Shown here one piece after another: positions 15,973 through 25,584 of a stretch of 64,000 nt of DNA. Each line of letters starts with the position of its first letter. The first letter of the stretch is position 1. Location of the stretch: positions 53,489-117,488 of the forward strand of contig NZ_JBIQLE010000010.1 in assembly GCF_044464525.1 (NCBI RefSeq). The letters run 5' to 3'. The position numbers and the translations under genes were made by a program. The notes beneath the pieces are model-generated. The model was not told the origin of the DNA. It ran no database searches and saw nothing but the letters and a program-made list of their open reading frames with translations. Origin of the DNA: Pusillimonas sp044464525. Its GTDB lineage: Bacteria > Pseudomonadota > Gammaproteobacteria > Burkholderiales > Burkholderiaceae_B.

Positions 15973-17489
15973 TCCAGGTGCTGGAAGCCCACATCATTTT
16001 GTGGCCTGTCTTAATTCCCATGGCGGCGTCGGCGCTATGCATGGTGCTGTGGCGGCAGCCAGGTGCGCAGCGCATTGTGTACTTATCCGCGCTTGCGCTC
16101 ATGTTGGGCGCAGCCTTTGCGCTGTTGTGGCAGGTGTCCGTAAACGATGTGCTGGCTATGACAATAGGCGGCTGGCAGGCGCCGTTTGGCATCAGCTTTG
16201 TTGCAGATCGCTTAGGTGCGGCGATGGTGGCTGTTACTGGCACGCTGGCCTTGGCCATTGGTGTGTACAGCCTTTCGGTCACTCGGCGGCGACACGTGCG
16301 CAATGGTGTGTACCCGTTGATGTTCGGACTCTTAGCCGCCGTCAATGGCGCCTTTCTTACAGGCGATATTTTCAACCTGTATGTCTGGTTCGAAATCATA
16401 TTGATCACCTCGTTGGGCTTGCTGGTCATTGATCACAGCCGAGCCCAGCTCGATGGCGCCATCAAGTACGCGGCACTGAATCTGCTGAGCACATTATTGT
16501 TTTTGCTGGCAATTGCAATTCTTTACGGCGTTACCGGGACGCTCAATATGGCTGATTTGGCTCGAGTGCTGCCCCAGACCGAGGCCAGTATCGCATTGAC
16601 AACATCCGCCGCGTTTTTCTTGCTGGGCTTCGGTATTAAAGCCGGCTATTTTCCGATTTTTTTCTGGCTGCCCGCGTCCTACCATACGATCTCGATTGCG
16701 ATTTTGGCCATTTTTGCCGGCCTGCTCACCAAGGTCGGTGTCTACGCCTGCTTCCGTGTGTTTTCACTTTTATTTTTGGGCGGCGCTCAGTTGCGCGAAA
16801 TCATTGCCCTGATGGCTGCGGGCACGATGCTTTTCGGCGTTTTCGGTGCAGCGGTGCAGTGGGATATACGGCGAATCTTGTCATTTCATATCATCAGCCA
16901 GATCGGCTACATTCTTCTTGGCCTTGCGCTGGGAACCACCGCGGCGATGGCAGGAGCCATTTTCTACATCGTGCATCACATTATCGTCAAGGCCAATTTG
17001 TTCCTGATTGCGGGCGCCGTGCATCGCACTACGGGTACTTATGATTTACGGCGCGCGGGCGGTTTGATGCGCAGTCAGCCATTATTGGCATTGCTTTTTG
17101 CGATACCGGCTCTTTCCTTGGCTGGAATACCACCGCTATCCGGCTTCTGGGCCAAGTTTTTGATTATTGACGCGGCATTCGAAGCAGATGCGGCGTGGTT
17201 GGCGGCGATAGGACTATTTGTCGGTTTGTTGACTATTTTTTCAATGAGCAAGATCTGGATCGAAGCGTTCTGGAAGCCCGCAAAGTTTGAACGTACTTTC
17301 GCCTGCCGCGTGCCCGGGCCCATGAAAGCGGGAATTGGCGCCTTGGCGTTGGTCACGCTGTGGCTAGGCTTGCAGCCCGAGGCATTGATCACATTCTCGC
17401 AGTTGGCGGCCGATTCGTTGTTGAACCCCGACCATTACATATCCACGACGCTCGACTCATCTCATTCCACGATGGGAGTCTCGCCATGA
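15969..17489 (+). CDS. mrpD: Mrp Na+/H+ antiporter subunit D
   Basis: A 506-residue antiporter-like subunit homologous to NuoM/NuoN. Key features are FNLYVWFEIILITSLGLL with the conserved Glu, FGIKAGYFPIFFWLPASYHT with the channel Lys, and HHIIVKANLFLIAGAVHR. It is the second ion-translocating subunit of the complex. The GTG start at 15969 overlaps the mrpC stop (GTGA), and its own stop overlaps mrpE. Confidence 0.95.
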   Translation: MIQVLEAHIILWPVLIPMAASALCMVLWRQPGAQRIVYLSALALMLGAAFALLWQVSVNDVLAMTIGGWQAPFGISFVADRLGAAMVAVTGTLALAIGVYSLSVTRRRHVRNGVYPLMFGLLAAVNGAFLTGDIFNLYVWFEIILITSLGLLVIDHSRAQLDGAIKYAALNLLSTLLFLLAIAILYGVTGTLNMADLARVLPQTEASIALTTSAAFFLLGFGIKAGYFPIFFWLPASYHTISIAILAIFAGLLTKVGVYACFRVFSLLFLGGAQLREIIALMAAGTMLFGVFGAAVQWDIRRILSFHIISQIGYILLGLALGTTAAMAGAIFYIVHHIIVKANLFLIAGAVHRTTGTYDLRRAGGLMRSQPLLALLFAIPALSLAGIPPLSGFWAKFLIIDAAFEADAAWLAAIGLFVGLLTIFSMSKIWIEAFWKPAKFERTFACRVPGPMKAGIGALALVTLWLGLQPEALITFSQLAADSLLNPDHYISTTLDSSHSTMGVSP

Positions 17490-17827
17490 AGCCAGGCTTT
17501 TTTCGCCGAGCCGTAGCGTGCCTTAAGCTTTGCGTAATATTTTTGCGCGAGCTGATGCTTTCTTCCTGGTCAGTGGCTCGGGCGGTATTCGCGTCTGATC
17601 AGGCTTTTCGATCAGCGGTCATTGCGGTACCGATACGGGTGAAAACCGATATGGGTATAGCCACGCTGGCCAACCTTATTTCCCTTACTCCAGGTACAAC
17701 TTCTTTGTACGTTGGCGATGATCGGAAATGCCTGTACGTGCACTGCCTGGATGTCGACTCAGAAGAAGAAATCGTTAACGGCATACGCGGTGCGTTCGAA
17801 GACACGATTTTGGTGATTGAAGGATGA
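17486..17827 (+). CDS. mrpE: Mrp Na+/H+ antiporter subunit E
   Basis: A 113-residue protein. After a hydrophobic N-terminal region it carries the MnhE signature AVIAVPIRVKTDMGIATLANLISLTPGT. It is shorter than common MrpE proteins (about 160) because the N-terminal membrane part is reduced. The ATG at 17486 overlaps mrpD by 4 bases and the stop overlaps mrpF by 4 bases. Required for assembly of the antiporter in other bacteria. Confidence 0.92.
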   Translation: MKPGFFRRAVACLKLCVIFLRELMLSSWSVARAVFASDQAFRSAVIAVPIRVKTDMGIATLANLISLTPGTTSLYVGDDRKCLYVHCLDVDSEEEIVNGIRGAFEDTILVIEG

Positions 17828-18120
17828 CAGACCTACTTATACAGCTCACTGACATTGTGACGATGGTTTCTCGAGCTCTGCTTGTTGCTTTGATCGCGCC
17901 ATTGGCTATGACTATAGTTCGAATGCTTCGCGGGCCGACACATGCCGATCGTTTCGTTGCCTTGGATATGCTGACCGGATTGGCGGTGGCGGCGGCCGCT
18001 TTAACGATGGGTGCGACGGGACGTCGCGAGTTTCTGGACGTGGGGCTTGGGCTGGCGGTCTTTGGCTTTATGGGTACCTGTGCGTTGGCGATCTTTCTCG
18101 AGAAGAAGGGCAGGCAATGA
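17824..18120 (+). CDS. mrpF: Mrp Na+/H+ antiporter subunit F
   Basis: A 98-residue protein with three membrane helices and the MrpF hallmark VRMLRGPTHADRFVALDML. It overlaps mrpE and mrpG by 4 bases at both ends. Small accessory subunit of the Mrp complex. Confidence 0.94.
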   Translation: MTDLLIQLTDIVTMVSRALLVALIAPLAMTIVRMLRGPTHADRFVALDMLTGLAVAAAALTMGATGRREFLDVGLGLAVFGFMGTCALAIFLEKKGRQ

Positions 18121-18461
18121 ATATGGCCAACGTGTTATTGATACTAGCCTTGCTGCTGCAGCTTTCCGGCTTCGCCTTTTTATTTACCGCAAGCCTGGGG
18201 GTGCTGCGCTTTAAGGATCCGTTGCAACGCATGCATGCGGCTACAAAGGCTGGAACGATTGGGGCGGGCCTAACCGTTGCGGGTGTAGCGCTCGCAAGCC
18301 GCGATGCTTATACGATGGGTATCGCTGCGCTTGCTGTCCTTTTTCTGGTGTTCTCTATTCCTGTCGCAGGGCACTTGCTGGGCCGCGCCATCTACTTCTC
18401 CGGAGCATCTTCGCTGGGGAAGCATAGCCGGGATGACTTGAAGAAAAAGCCAAACCCTTAA
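18117..18461 (+). CDS. mrpG: Mrp Na+/H+ antiporter subunit G
   Basis: A 114-residue protein with three helices and the MnhG/PhaG signature GVLRFKDPLQRMHAATKAGTIG. Last gene of the operon. Its C-terminus (KHSRDDLKKKPNP) is basic and probably cytoplasmic. It is convergent with ubiA, with only 23 bases between the stops and no obvious terminator hairpin there. Confidence 0.94.
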   Translation: MNMANVLLILALLLQLSGFAFLFTASLGVLRFKDPLQRMHAATKAGTIGAGLTVAGVALASRDAYTMGIAALAVLFLVFSIPVAGHLLGRAIYFSGASSLGKHSRDDLKKKPNP

Positions 18462-18484
18462 GCGTTTTACCCACGTGAGCCGGC

Positions 18485-19435
18485 TTATAACAATGTGCCC
18501 GCCAGTGTTGCGACGATCAGCATCACGCCCACCGTCATGTTCGAGCGAAACAGCATGAAGTTGCGGTCGGGCCGTGCGAGGTTGAAGGTGAACATCTGCC
18601 ACAGGAAATGGCCGCCTATAACCGCCAGCACCACAAAGTACGCAATATGATGCCCCAGGGCCAAGCCGCCGTACAGCCATAGCAGGAAGGTGGCCAGGTA
18701 GAAGCCGCTGATCCAGAGCTTGCCGTGTTCGGCGAAACGCATGGCGGTAGACTTGACGCCCACCTTGAGGTCGTCGCGCACATCGACATAGGCGTAGATC
18801 GAGTCATAGCCCACTTGCCACAGCACCGCGCCGACCCACATGGCTACGCCGGCAAGCGGAATATAGTTTTGCGTGTCGGACCAGGCCATCAGCATGCCCC
18901 AATTGAAGCCGATGCCCAGAACGATCTGAGGCCAATAAGTAAAGCGCTTGCACAGCGGATAGATGATGACGATGGGCACCAGCGCCACGGCCAGCCAGCG
19001 GCTGTATTCGTTGATGGCGAAGAGCAGCAGCGCGCAGATGGCAAACTGGCCCAGCAAAAAATACAGCGCATTGCGCAGTGTGATCTGTCCGCTGGTCAGG
19101 GGGCGGAAGCGGGTGCGTTCGACCTGGTGGTCAAGATCGCGATCAAAGATGTCATTGAGCGTGCAGCCGATGCCGCGCATCAACAGCGCACCCAAAGAAA
19201 AAATAAACAGGCGCCACAGCGTGGGCCAGCCCTCGGCGGCCTGCACCAGCGCGGCCAGGCATGGCAGCAGGGTCAGCCAAGTGCCCACGGGCCGATCCAG
19301 CCGGCATAGCCGCGCATAAGGCCCCCACGACCTTGGCAGCCAGCGTTCGACCCAATCGTCGTGGCGCATGTCTGACAGGTCGGGTAGCGGGTTGGAGGCG
19401 TGGTTGTCCGGTGGAGGCTGGTGTATCGACGACAT
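18485..19435 (-). CDS. ubiA: 4-hydroxybenzoate polyprenyltransferase
   Basis: A 316-residue membrane enzyme of ubiquinone synthesis that attaches the polyprenyl chain to 4-hydroxybenzoate. Both aspartate-rich motifs are present: NDIFDRDLDHQ (about residues 93-103) and DVRDDLKVGVKSTAMRF (about 222). Membrane helices and length fit UbiA. It lies directly downstream of the aminotransferase gene on the same strand, 9 bases away. Confidence 0.95.
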   Translation of the reverse strand: MSSIHQPPPDNHASNPLPDLSDMRHDDWVERWLPRSWGPYARLCRLDRPVGTWLTLLPCLAALVQAAEGWPTLWRLFIFSLGALLMRGIGCTLNDIFDRDLDHQVERTRFRPLTSGQITLRNALYFLLGQFAICALLLFAINEYSRWLAVALVPIVIIYPLCKRFTYWPQIVLGIGFNWGMLMAWSDTQNYIPLAGVAMWVGAVLWQVGYDSIYAYVDVRDDLKVGVKSTAMRFAEHGKLWISGFYLATFLLWLYGGLALGHHIAYFVVLAVIGGHFLWQMFTFNLARPDRNFMLFRSNMTVGVMLIVATLAGTLL

Positions 19436-19444
19436 ACGGGAAAA

Positions 19445-20758
19445 TCAGACTGCCGGCTGGCCGGCGGCGGAGGGGTTGACGGCGTTGTCGGGCGCGGCAG
19501 CCAAGGCCATGGACGCGGCATCTGCTTCATCGAGCGCCTTCGCTTCCGTTTCGCTATCTGTGGCTTCGCTTTCAGCGATCAGGCGGCCCAACACCGCGAT
19601 GCCTTCGCGAATGCGGGCCTCGGGAACGGTGACGAAACTTAAGCGCAGCGTATTGTGCCGCGCCTCGTCGGCAAAGAAGGGCGCGCCGGGCACGAAAGCG
19701 ACTTTCTGTTCAATGGCTTGGGCCAGTAACGCTTGCGCGTCGATGTGCGACGGCAGGGTGACCCAGATGAACATGCCCCCTTCAGGCCGTGTCCAGGTGG
19801 CAGTTGAAGGGAAGTGAGCCTGCATGGCGTCGAGCATGTAGCCGCATTGTTCGCGGTAGATGTCGCGCACGGCCGGAAGATGCTGGTCTAGGAAACCGTC
19901 TTTAATGGTTTCGTATACGGCCATCTGTGTCAGCGTTGATGTGTGCAGGTCGGTGGCTTGCTTGATTTGCACGAGCTTGCTGATGATGGGCGCCGGGGCA
20001 ACGATATAGCCCAGTCGCAGGCCCGGGGCCAGTACTTTCGAGAACGAGCCCAGCCGAATCACGGTGGCGCCGGCCTGACGGCCCAGGGCGAATAACCCGG
20101 GCAGGGCTTCGCCTGCGTAGCGCAGATCGCCATAGGGGTCGTCTTCAATAATGGGCAGGCCCGCTTGGGCGCAACGTTGGACGAGCTTCTTGCGGCGCTC
20201 CAGCCCCAGCGTGCGGCCGGTGGGGTTTTGAAAATTCGGCAAGGCGTAGATGAAGCGCGCTTCGCGCATTTGCTGCTCGGATAAGCCTTCGGGAATAAGG
20301 CCGCCTTCGTCGGTGGGCACGGTAAGGTACTGGGGCTCGTACAGCGAGAACGATTGCAGGGCGCCCAAATAGCTGGGCGCTTCCACCAGCACCTTGCTGC
20401 CCGGATCGATGAACAACTTGCCCAATAGATCAAGCGCCTGCTGCGACCCGGACACGATCAAAACCTCGTCAATACTGACGCCCTGCGCGCCGCGTCGTTG
20501 CATGTCTTGCGCCACCCACTCGCGCAGCGGCTTATAGCCTTCGGTGGGGCCGTACTGCAAGGCGGAGTGTCCGCTTTCACGCAAGACGCGGTCGATGGCC
20601 TGGTTTACGTTCGCAATCGGAAACCCGACGGGCGCGGGCAGGCCGCCGGCGAACGAGATGATCTCGGGCCGTTCGGTAACCTTGAGGATTTCGCGAATGG
20701 TCGAACTGGTGATGTTTTTCGCGCGTTGCGAGAACGTGTACGCAGAAGGGGTGGGCAT
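19445..20758 (-). CDS. PLP-dependent aminotransferase, MocR/2-aminoadipate (LysN) type
   Basis: A 437-residue fold-type I aminotransferase. It begins with SQRAKNITSSTIREILKVTERPEIISFAGGLPAPVGFP and carries the PLP lysine in RLGSFSKVLAPGLRLGY, with the binding motif IIEDDPYGDLRY. The family includes 2-aminoadipate transaminase and valine-pyruvate type enzymes; no GntR DNA-binding domain is fused. The C-terminus is an Ala/Glu/Ser-rich tail of about 40 residues, probably disordered. It may be co-transcribed with ubiA. Confidence 0.9.
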   Translation of the reverse strand: MPTPSAYTFSQRAKNITSSTIREILKVTERPEIISFAGGLPAPVGFPIANVNQAIDRVLRESGHSALQYGPTEGYKPLREWVAQDMQRRGAQGVSIDEVLIVSGSQQALDLLGKLFIDPGSKVLVEAPSYLGALQSFSLYEPQYLTVPTDEGGLIPEGLSEQQMREARFIYALPNFQNPTGRTLGLERRKKLVQRCAQAGLPIIEDDPYGDLRYAGEALPGLFALGRQAGATVIRLGSFSKVLAPGLRLGYIVAPAPIISKLVQIKQATDLHTSTLTQMAVYETIKDGFLDQHLPAVRDIYREQCGYMLDAMQAHFPSTATWTRPEGGMFIWVTLPSHIDAQALLAQAIEQKVAFVPGAPFFADEARHNTLRLSFVTVPEARIREGIAVLGRLIAESEATDSETEAKALDEADAASMALAAAPDNAVNPSAAGQPAV

Positions 20759-21174
20759 GATGAAAGCAGGTCCGAAAAAGAGCGATCCAACCGCTTAGAA
20801 TACTTCAGATCGCCCAGCTACGCAGCCCGCAGGGGCCTTATCAGGCGCCTCAACTTCAGTGCGGCGTTTCATCTCGGAGTCGTGAGCCCCCGTATCATGA
20901 TCGCGGGATGCTTGGCCGCTACGGCAGATGCTCGCCCGTTGATCGTCCCTTGATTTACCCGCGCCTGCCCTCATTTACTTGGCGAAGGCCAGGCGCCTTC
21001 TGGGTGGTAAACGGCAAAAACAGCTAAAATCACGCGTTATCCGTGGTTTTCATAGTCTGATTCGGCCGATGCCACTATCCGGGCTGATGCTATGCCGCGC
21101 GTCGCACGTTAAGCGCGACCCCAGGGCGGCAGCCGGCGGTTTTCCTTAGACTATTTTTCTTGGGATTTTTTTCC
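20759..21174. other. Intergenic region upstream of fmdB-aspS
   Basis: This 416-base gap separates the divergent aminotransferase and fmdB genes and should hold both promoters. A TAAAAT at 21025-21030 could be a -10 box toward fmdB, but no good -35 box at the right distance is seen. No small gene or RNA was recognised. Confidence 0.35.
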
Positions 21175-21486
21175 GTGCCTATCTATGCATACAAATGCAG
21201 CGATTGCGGTCATGCGCAAGACGTTCTGCAAAAGATGTCCGACCCCATTCTTACCGATTGTCCCCAGTGCGGTAAAAGCACCTATGTCAAACAAGTTACC
21301 GCTGCAGGCTTCCAGCTTAAAGGCTCGGGCTGGTATGTAACCGATTTCCGCGACGGCGGCAAAAAACCGAGCGGGGCCGCCGAGGGTTCCTCCAGCGGCG
21401 ACTCTTCCGCCTCGTCGACTGCGCCGGCTTCCAAGCCCGCCGACACCACGTCTGCTACGGCATCCACACCGGCGGCCGCCACCTGA
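21175..21486 (+). CDS. FmdB-family zinc-ribbon protein
   Basis: A 103-residue protein whose N-terminal 40 residues form the FmdB zinc ribbon, with CSDC (MPIYAYKCSDCGH) and CPQC (DCPQCGKST). The remainder is low-complexity Ser/Ala/Thr/Pro, probably disordered. The GTG at 21175 is the start because family members begin MPIYAY. Its function is not established; homologues usually lie upstream of aspS in Burkholderiales, as here. Confidence 0.9.
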   Translation: MPIYAYKCSDCGHAQDVLQKMSDPILTDCPQCGKSTYVKQVTAAGFQLKGSGWYVTDFRDGGKKPSGAAEGSSSGDSSASSTAPASKPADTTSATASTPAAAT

Positions 21487-21584
21487 TTCCCATCGGCGCC
21501 CTGGCGGCGCCGCGTTCCGCGGACCAGGGCCATTGCGGCCCTGCCGCCGACACCAACAGATTCAACAATACGGAGCACTCCTTC

Positions 21585-23375
21585 ATGCGTACCTGCTACA
21601 CCGGCGAGGTCAGTCGAGAACAACTGGACCAGACAGTCACCTTGTTTGGCTGGGTGCATCGGCGCCGCGATCATGGCGGCGTCATCTTCATCGACTTACG
21701 CGACCGTGCCGGCCTGGCGCAGGTGGTGGTAGACCCTGACAATATCGAAGCCTTTGCCACGGCCGAGCGCATCCGCAACGAATTTTGCCTGCGCATCACC
21801 GGCTTGGTGCGCCTGAGGCCGGAAGGCACCAGCAATGCCGAACTGGCCTCGGGCGAAATCGAGATTCTGTGCCGCGAGATAGAGATCTTGAACGTTTCGG
21901 TGACGCCGCCCTTCCAGCTTGACGACGACAACCTTTCCGAGACCACGCGCCTTACCCATCGGGTGCTCGACTTGCGCCGCCCCCAAATGCAGCAGAACCT
22001 GATGTTGCGCTACCGGGTCTCGATCGAGGTGCGCAAATATCTGGACAGCCTGGGCTTCATCGATATCGAAACCCCGATGCTGACCAAAAGCACGCCAGAA
22101 GGCGCGCGCGATTACCTCGTGCCGTCGCGCGTGAACCCCGGCGAATTTTTTGCCCTGCCGCAATCGCCCCAGCTTTTCAAGCAGATGCTGATGGTGGCCG
22201 GCTTTGACCGCTACTACCAGATCACCAAGTGCTTCCGGGACGAAGACCTGCGCGCTGACCGCCAGCCCGAGTTCACCCAGATCGACTGCGAAACTTCTTT
22301 CCTCAACGAAGAGCAGATTCGCGAGATTTTCGAGGGCATGCTGCGCCACGTGTTCAGCCAGGTGCAGGGCGTAACCTTGCCCGAATCTTTCCCCACCATG
22401 ACGTGGGAAGAGGCAATGCGCCGCTTTGGTTCCGACAAGCCCGACCTGCGCGTGAAGCTCGAGTTCACCGATGTGTCCGACCTGATGGCCGATGTCGACT
22501 TCAAGGTGTTTTCCGCGCCGGCCCAAGACCCTGCCTGCCGCGTTGTGGCGTTGCGTGTTCCCGGCGGCGGCGCCATGGCTCGCAGCGAAATCGACGCCTA
22601 CACCAAGTTCGTCGGCATCTATGGCGCGAAGGGCCTGGCCTATATCAAGGTCAATGATGCAGCCGCGATACCCGAGGGATTGCAGTCGCCCATCGTCAAG
22701 AACATACATGCTCAGGCGCTGACGCAGCTTATCGAGCGCACCGGAGCGCAAAACGGCGACTTGATCTTCTTCGGGGCCGACAAGACCAAGGTGGTGAACG
22801 ACGCCATGGGTGCGTTGCGCGTGCGTATCGGCCATAGCGACCTGGGCAAGGAAAAAGGCCTGTTCGAAGCGGGCTGGCAGCCCCTGTGGGTCGTCGACTT
22901 TCCCATGTTCGAATACGATGAGCAAGAGGGCCGCTACTTTGCCGCCCACCACCCGTTCACCAGCCCCAAGGACGGCCACGAGGAATTGCTCGAGACCGAG
23001 CCTTCGAAGGCCCTGGCCAAGGCCTACGACATTGTTCTCAATGGATGGGAGATCGGCGGAGGCTCGGTGCGTATCCACCGCGCCGACGTGCAGAACAAGG
23101 TTTTCCAGGCGCTCAACATCGATGCCGAAGAGGCTCGTGAGAAGTTCGGCTTTTTGCTTGACGCGTTGCAGTATGGCGCGCCGCCGCATGGCGGTGTGGC
23201 ATTTGGCCTTGACCGCCTGGTTACCCTGATGGCGGGCGCTGAAAGCATCCGCGACGTCATCGCTTTCCCCAAGACCCAGCGCGCGCAAGATCTACTTACG
23301 CACGCGCCTTCGCCGGTGGACGAGAAGCAACTGCGCGAATTGCACATACGCTTGCGTCCGACCGAGGCGAAATAG
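21585..23375 (+). CDS. aspS: Aspartyl-tRNA synthetase
   Basis: A 596-residue class IIb aminoacyl-tRNA synthetase of the long bacterial type. It has an N-terminal OB-fold anticodon domain (VTLFGWVHRRRDHGGVIFIDLRDR), motif 2 (FRDEDLRADRQPEFTQID), the bacterial GAD insert (about residues 280-420) and motif 3 (GVAFGLDRLVTLMAG). A GGAG site precedes the ATG. Length is normal. Confidence 0.97.
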   Translation: MRTCYTGEVSREQLDQTVTLFGWVHRRRDHGGVIFIDLRDRAGLAQVVVDPDNIEAFATAERIRNEFCLRITGLVRLRPEGTSNAELASGEIEILCREIEILNVSVTPPFQLDDDNLSETTRLTHRVLDLRRPQMQQNLMLRYRVSIEVRKYLDSLGFIDIETPMLTKSTPEGARDYLVPSRVNPGEFFALPQSPQLFKQMLMVAGFDRYYQITKCFRDEDLRADRQPEFTQIDCETSFLNEEQIREIFEGMLRHVFSQVQGVTLPESFPTMTWEEAMRRFGSDKPDLRVKLEFTDVSDLMADVDFKVFSAPAQDPACRVVALRVPGGGAMARSEIDAYTKFVGIYGAKGLAYIKVNDAAAIPEGLQSPIVKNIHAQALTQLIERTGAQNGDLIFFGADKTKVVNDAMGALRVRIGHSDLGKEKGLFEAGWQPLWVVDFPMFEYDEQEGRYFAAHHPFTSPKDGHEELLETEPSKALAKAYDIVLNGWEIGGGSVRIHRADVQNKVFQALNIDAEEAREKFGFLLDALQYGAPPHGGVAFGLDRLVTLMAGAESIRDVIAFPKTQRAQDLLTHAPSPVDEKQLRELHIRLRPTEAK

Positions 23376-23396
23376 CCCCGCGACGGGAGGCCGGCC

Positions 23397-24248
23397 ATGT
23401 CTATCCTGCGCATTGTTAGCTACAACATCCACAAGGGCCGCTCGACAACCGGCTCGCGTGAATCGTTGTCGCAGTTGCGTTTGGGTTTGTATGGCCTGCA
23501 TCCCGACCTGCTGTTTCTGCAAGAGGTGCAGGGGCGCAATGAGCGGCAAGGCAGTCTGCACGCGCAGCACGAGTCGCTGGGCGCTGCCTTGGGCATGGAT
23601 TATTGCTACGGTTGCAATGTCGTTCATCCCCAGACTGATCATGGGAATGCGCTGTTATCGCGCTACGACATTCTCAGCTACGAAAATCAGGATATTTCGG
23701 ATCACAAGCTTGAGCAGCGCGGTCTGCTTCATGCGACCATCATGGTGGATGACACCAAGGTGCATTGCCTGGTTGTCCATCTGGGCCTGTTTGCGGGCGG
23801 ACGCACACGCCAGATCATGGCGCTGGTCGAACGCATCAAGCGCATGGTTCCTGCCGATGCGCCGATGATCATTGCGGGCGACTTCAACGACTGGACGAAT
23901 CGTCTGGCGCCTCTGTTTGTACAGCAGTTGGGGCTTTACGAGGTGTTTGCGGTGTCGCCGCAAGGGTTGGCCACGCGTTCCATGCCGCTGCATCACACGG
24001 TGCGGCGTTTGGGTCGCAACTTGCGTAGTCGCAGTGGGATCGCGGGCTCGGTGCACGAGCTGGGTGTGAACGGCTTGGCGCGCATGACGCCGCCGCCGCG
24101 TACTTTTCCATCGGCCTTTCCGTGGTTACGACTTGATCGCATCTATCAACGGGGGTTTGCTGTGCGCAAGGCTCGTGTTTTGCATGGGAGGCCTTGGCGG
24201 CAGTTGTCTGATCATTCGCCTATATTTGCTGAGCTTGAGTTGCCTTGA
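23397..24248 (+). CDS. Endonuclease/exonuclease/phosphatase-family hydrolase
   Basis: A 283-residue protein of the EEP superfamily, with the metal and catalytic motifs SYNIHKG, LFLQEVQG, IIAGDFNDW and DHSPIFAEL. Members include DNases, nucleases and phosphodiesterases; homologues in this genomic place (between aspS and clsB) are annotated only generically. No signal peptide is present. A GGGAGG site precedes the ATG. Confidence 0.92.
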   Translation: MSILRIVSYNIHKGRSTTGSRESLSQLRLGLYGLHPDLLFLQEVQGRNERQGSLHAQHESLGAALGMDYCYGCNVVHPQTDHGNALLSRYDILSYENQDISDHKLEQRGLLHATIMVDDTKVHCLVVHLGLFAGGRTRQIMALVERIKRMVPADAPMIIAGDFNDWTNRLAPLFVQQLGLYEVFAVSPQGLATRSMPLHHTVRRLGRNLRSRSGIAGSVHELGVNGLARMTPPPRTFPSAFPWLRLDRIYQRGFAVRKARVLHGRPWRQLSDHSPIFAELELP

Positions 24249-24342
24249 GTTTTGGATATTGAGAGCTCGATTGCGGCGGGTGCGCACGTGTGCGGCGCTT
24301 GGGTTGCAGGCACTTATCTAACACATAGCTGACGGGGAAGTG

Positions 24343-25584
24343 ATGGCACGCAAAGAGGCCCGGCTGGTGTGGCGAGACGGGAATTGTATTGAGCTGCTCG
24401 AGAACGGCGGCGAGTTTTTTCCTGCGCTGTGTCGGGATATCGATGAGGCGCAGGCCAGTGTCCATCTTGAGACTTATATCTTCACGCTTGACGACACCGG
24501 CCAAAGGGTGTTGAAACACTTGCGTGCGGCCTGTGAGCGCGGTGTGAAGGTGCGTGTTGTCATCGACGGGTTTGGCAGTTACGAGAACGCGGTCGAGATA
24601 TCCCGCTTGCTTGAGGAGATGGGCGCGCAGGTTCGTGTGTATCGCCCCGAGCCCGCGGGTTTGGATCGCTTCCGTTTCAGGCGCAAGCGCTTGCGTCGCC
24701 TGCATCGCAAGGTAACGGTAATCGATCGGCGGATAGGGTTTGTGGGTGGCATCAATATTATTGATGACCTGGAAGACGTGCCCGATGACGGGCAGGGCCC
24801 GAAGCCGCGATTCGACTTTGCAGTCCGGATGCGGGGCCCATTGGTTCAAGATCTGGTCAGGGCACAAAGTGATTTATGGATGCGCATGGCCTGGCGTCGG
24901 CGCGATGGCTGGAGCGAGAATTGGGGCGAGTTCTACGAGCGTGTAAAAGGCTGGCGTGAACGGCGGGCCCGGGTTCTGGCCGAAGAGCAAGAGCAGTTCG
25001 ACCCAGGCATGCGGGGCACAGTGCTGATGCGCGATAATCTGCGCTTTCGCACCACGATAGAGAGCGTCTACATTCAGGCGCTGGAAACGGCTACGCAGGA
25101 TGTCCTGATCGCCAACTCGTATTTTTTTCCGGGTCGCCGCCTGAAGGCGGCGTTGCGCCGTGCGGCGCGCCGGGGTGTGCGTGTGCGCCTGCTGCTTCAG
25201 GGCAGGGCCGAGTATGCATTGCAATACCGGGCATGCCGCAGCATGTATACGCGAGTACTGGCGGGCGGCATAGAAATCTACGAGTACCAGCCCAGCTATC
25301 TGCACGCCAAAGTGGCGGTGATTGATGGTTGCGCGATGGTGGGTTCGTCGAATATGGATCCGTTCAGCCTGTTGCTGGCACGAGAAACCAATGTCTTCAT
25401 CAGCGATCAAGGCTTTGCGGCGCAATTGAAGGCCGCCTTGGAACACGAGCTGTCGAACAGTTGCAATCGGGTCACGGTGGAATCCAATGCGCGCCACTCG
25501 TGGCTTGAACGATGGTGCGACGATGTGTCGCATTTTCTGCTGAAGATAGGCGTGGCCCTTACCGGGCACGCCTCAGAGTTTTGA
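24343..25584 (+). CDS. clsB: Cardiolipin synthase B
   Basis: A 413-residue phospholipase-D-superfamily protein with two HKD motifs: HRKVTVIDRRIGFVGGINI in the first half and HAKVAVIDGCAMVGSSNMD in the second. The lack of N-terminal membrane helices fits ClsB rather than ClsA. It makes cardiolipin from phosphatidylglycerol. The ATG at 24343 is preferred to the GTG one codon upstream because the GGGG ribosome site is better spaced. Confidence 0.92.
   Translation: MARKEARLVWRDGNCIELLENGGEFFPALCRDIDEAQASVHLETYIFTLDDTGQRVLKHLRAACERGVKVRVVIDGFGSYENAVEISRLLEEMGAQVRVYRPEPAGLDRFRFRRKRLRRLHRKVTVIDRRIGFVGGINIIDDLEDVPDDGQGPKPRFDFAVRMRGPLVQDLVRAQSDLWMRMAWRRRDGWSENWGEFYERVKGWRERRARVLAEEQEQFDPGMRGTVLMRDNLRFRTTIESVYIQALETATQDVLIANSYFFPGRRLKAALRRAARRGVRVRLLLQGRAEYALQYRACRSMYTRVLAGGIEIYEYQPSYLHAKVAVIDGCAMVGSSNMDPFSLLLARETNVFISDQGFAAQLKAALEHELSNSCNRVTVESNARHSWLERWCDDVSHFLLKIGVALTGHASEF

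Noticed and set aside
21696..23288. 530-codon open frame antisense to aspS
   Set aside because: It lies wholly inside aspS on the other strand; high-GC third positions create such open frames, and the translation shows no domain.
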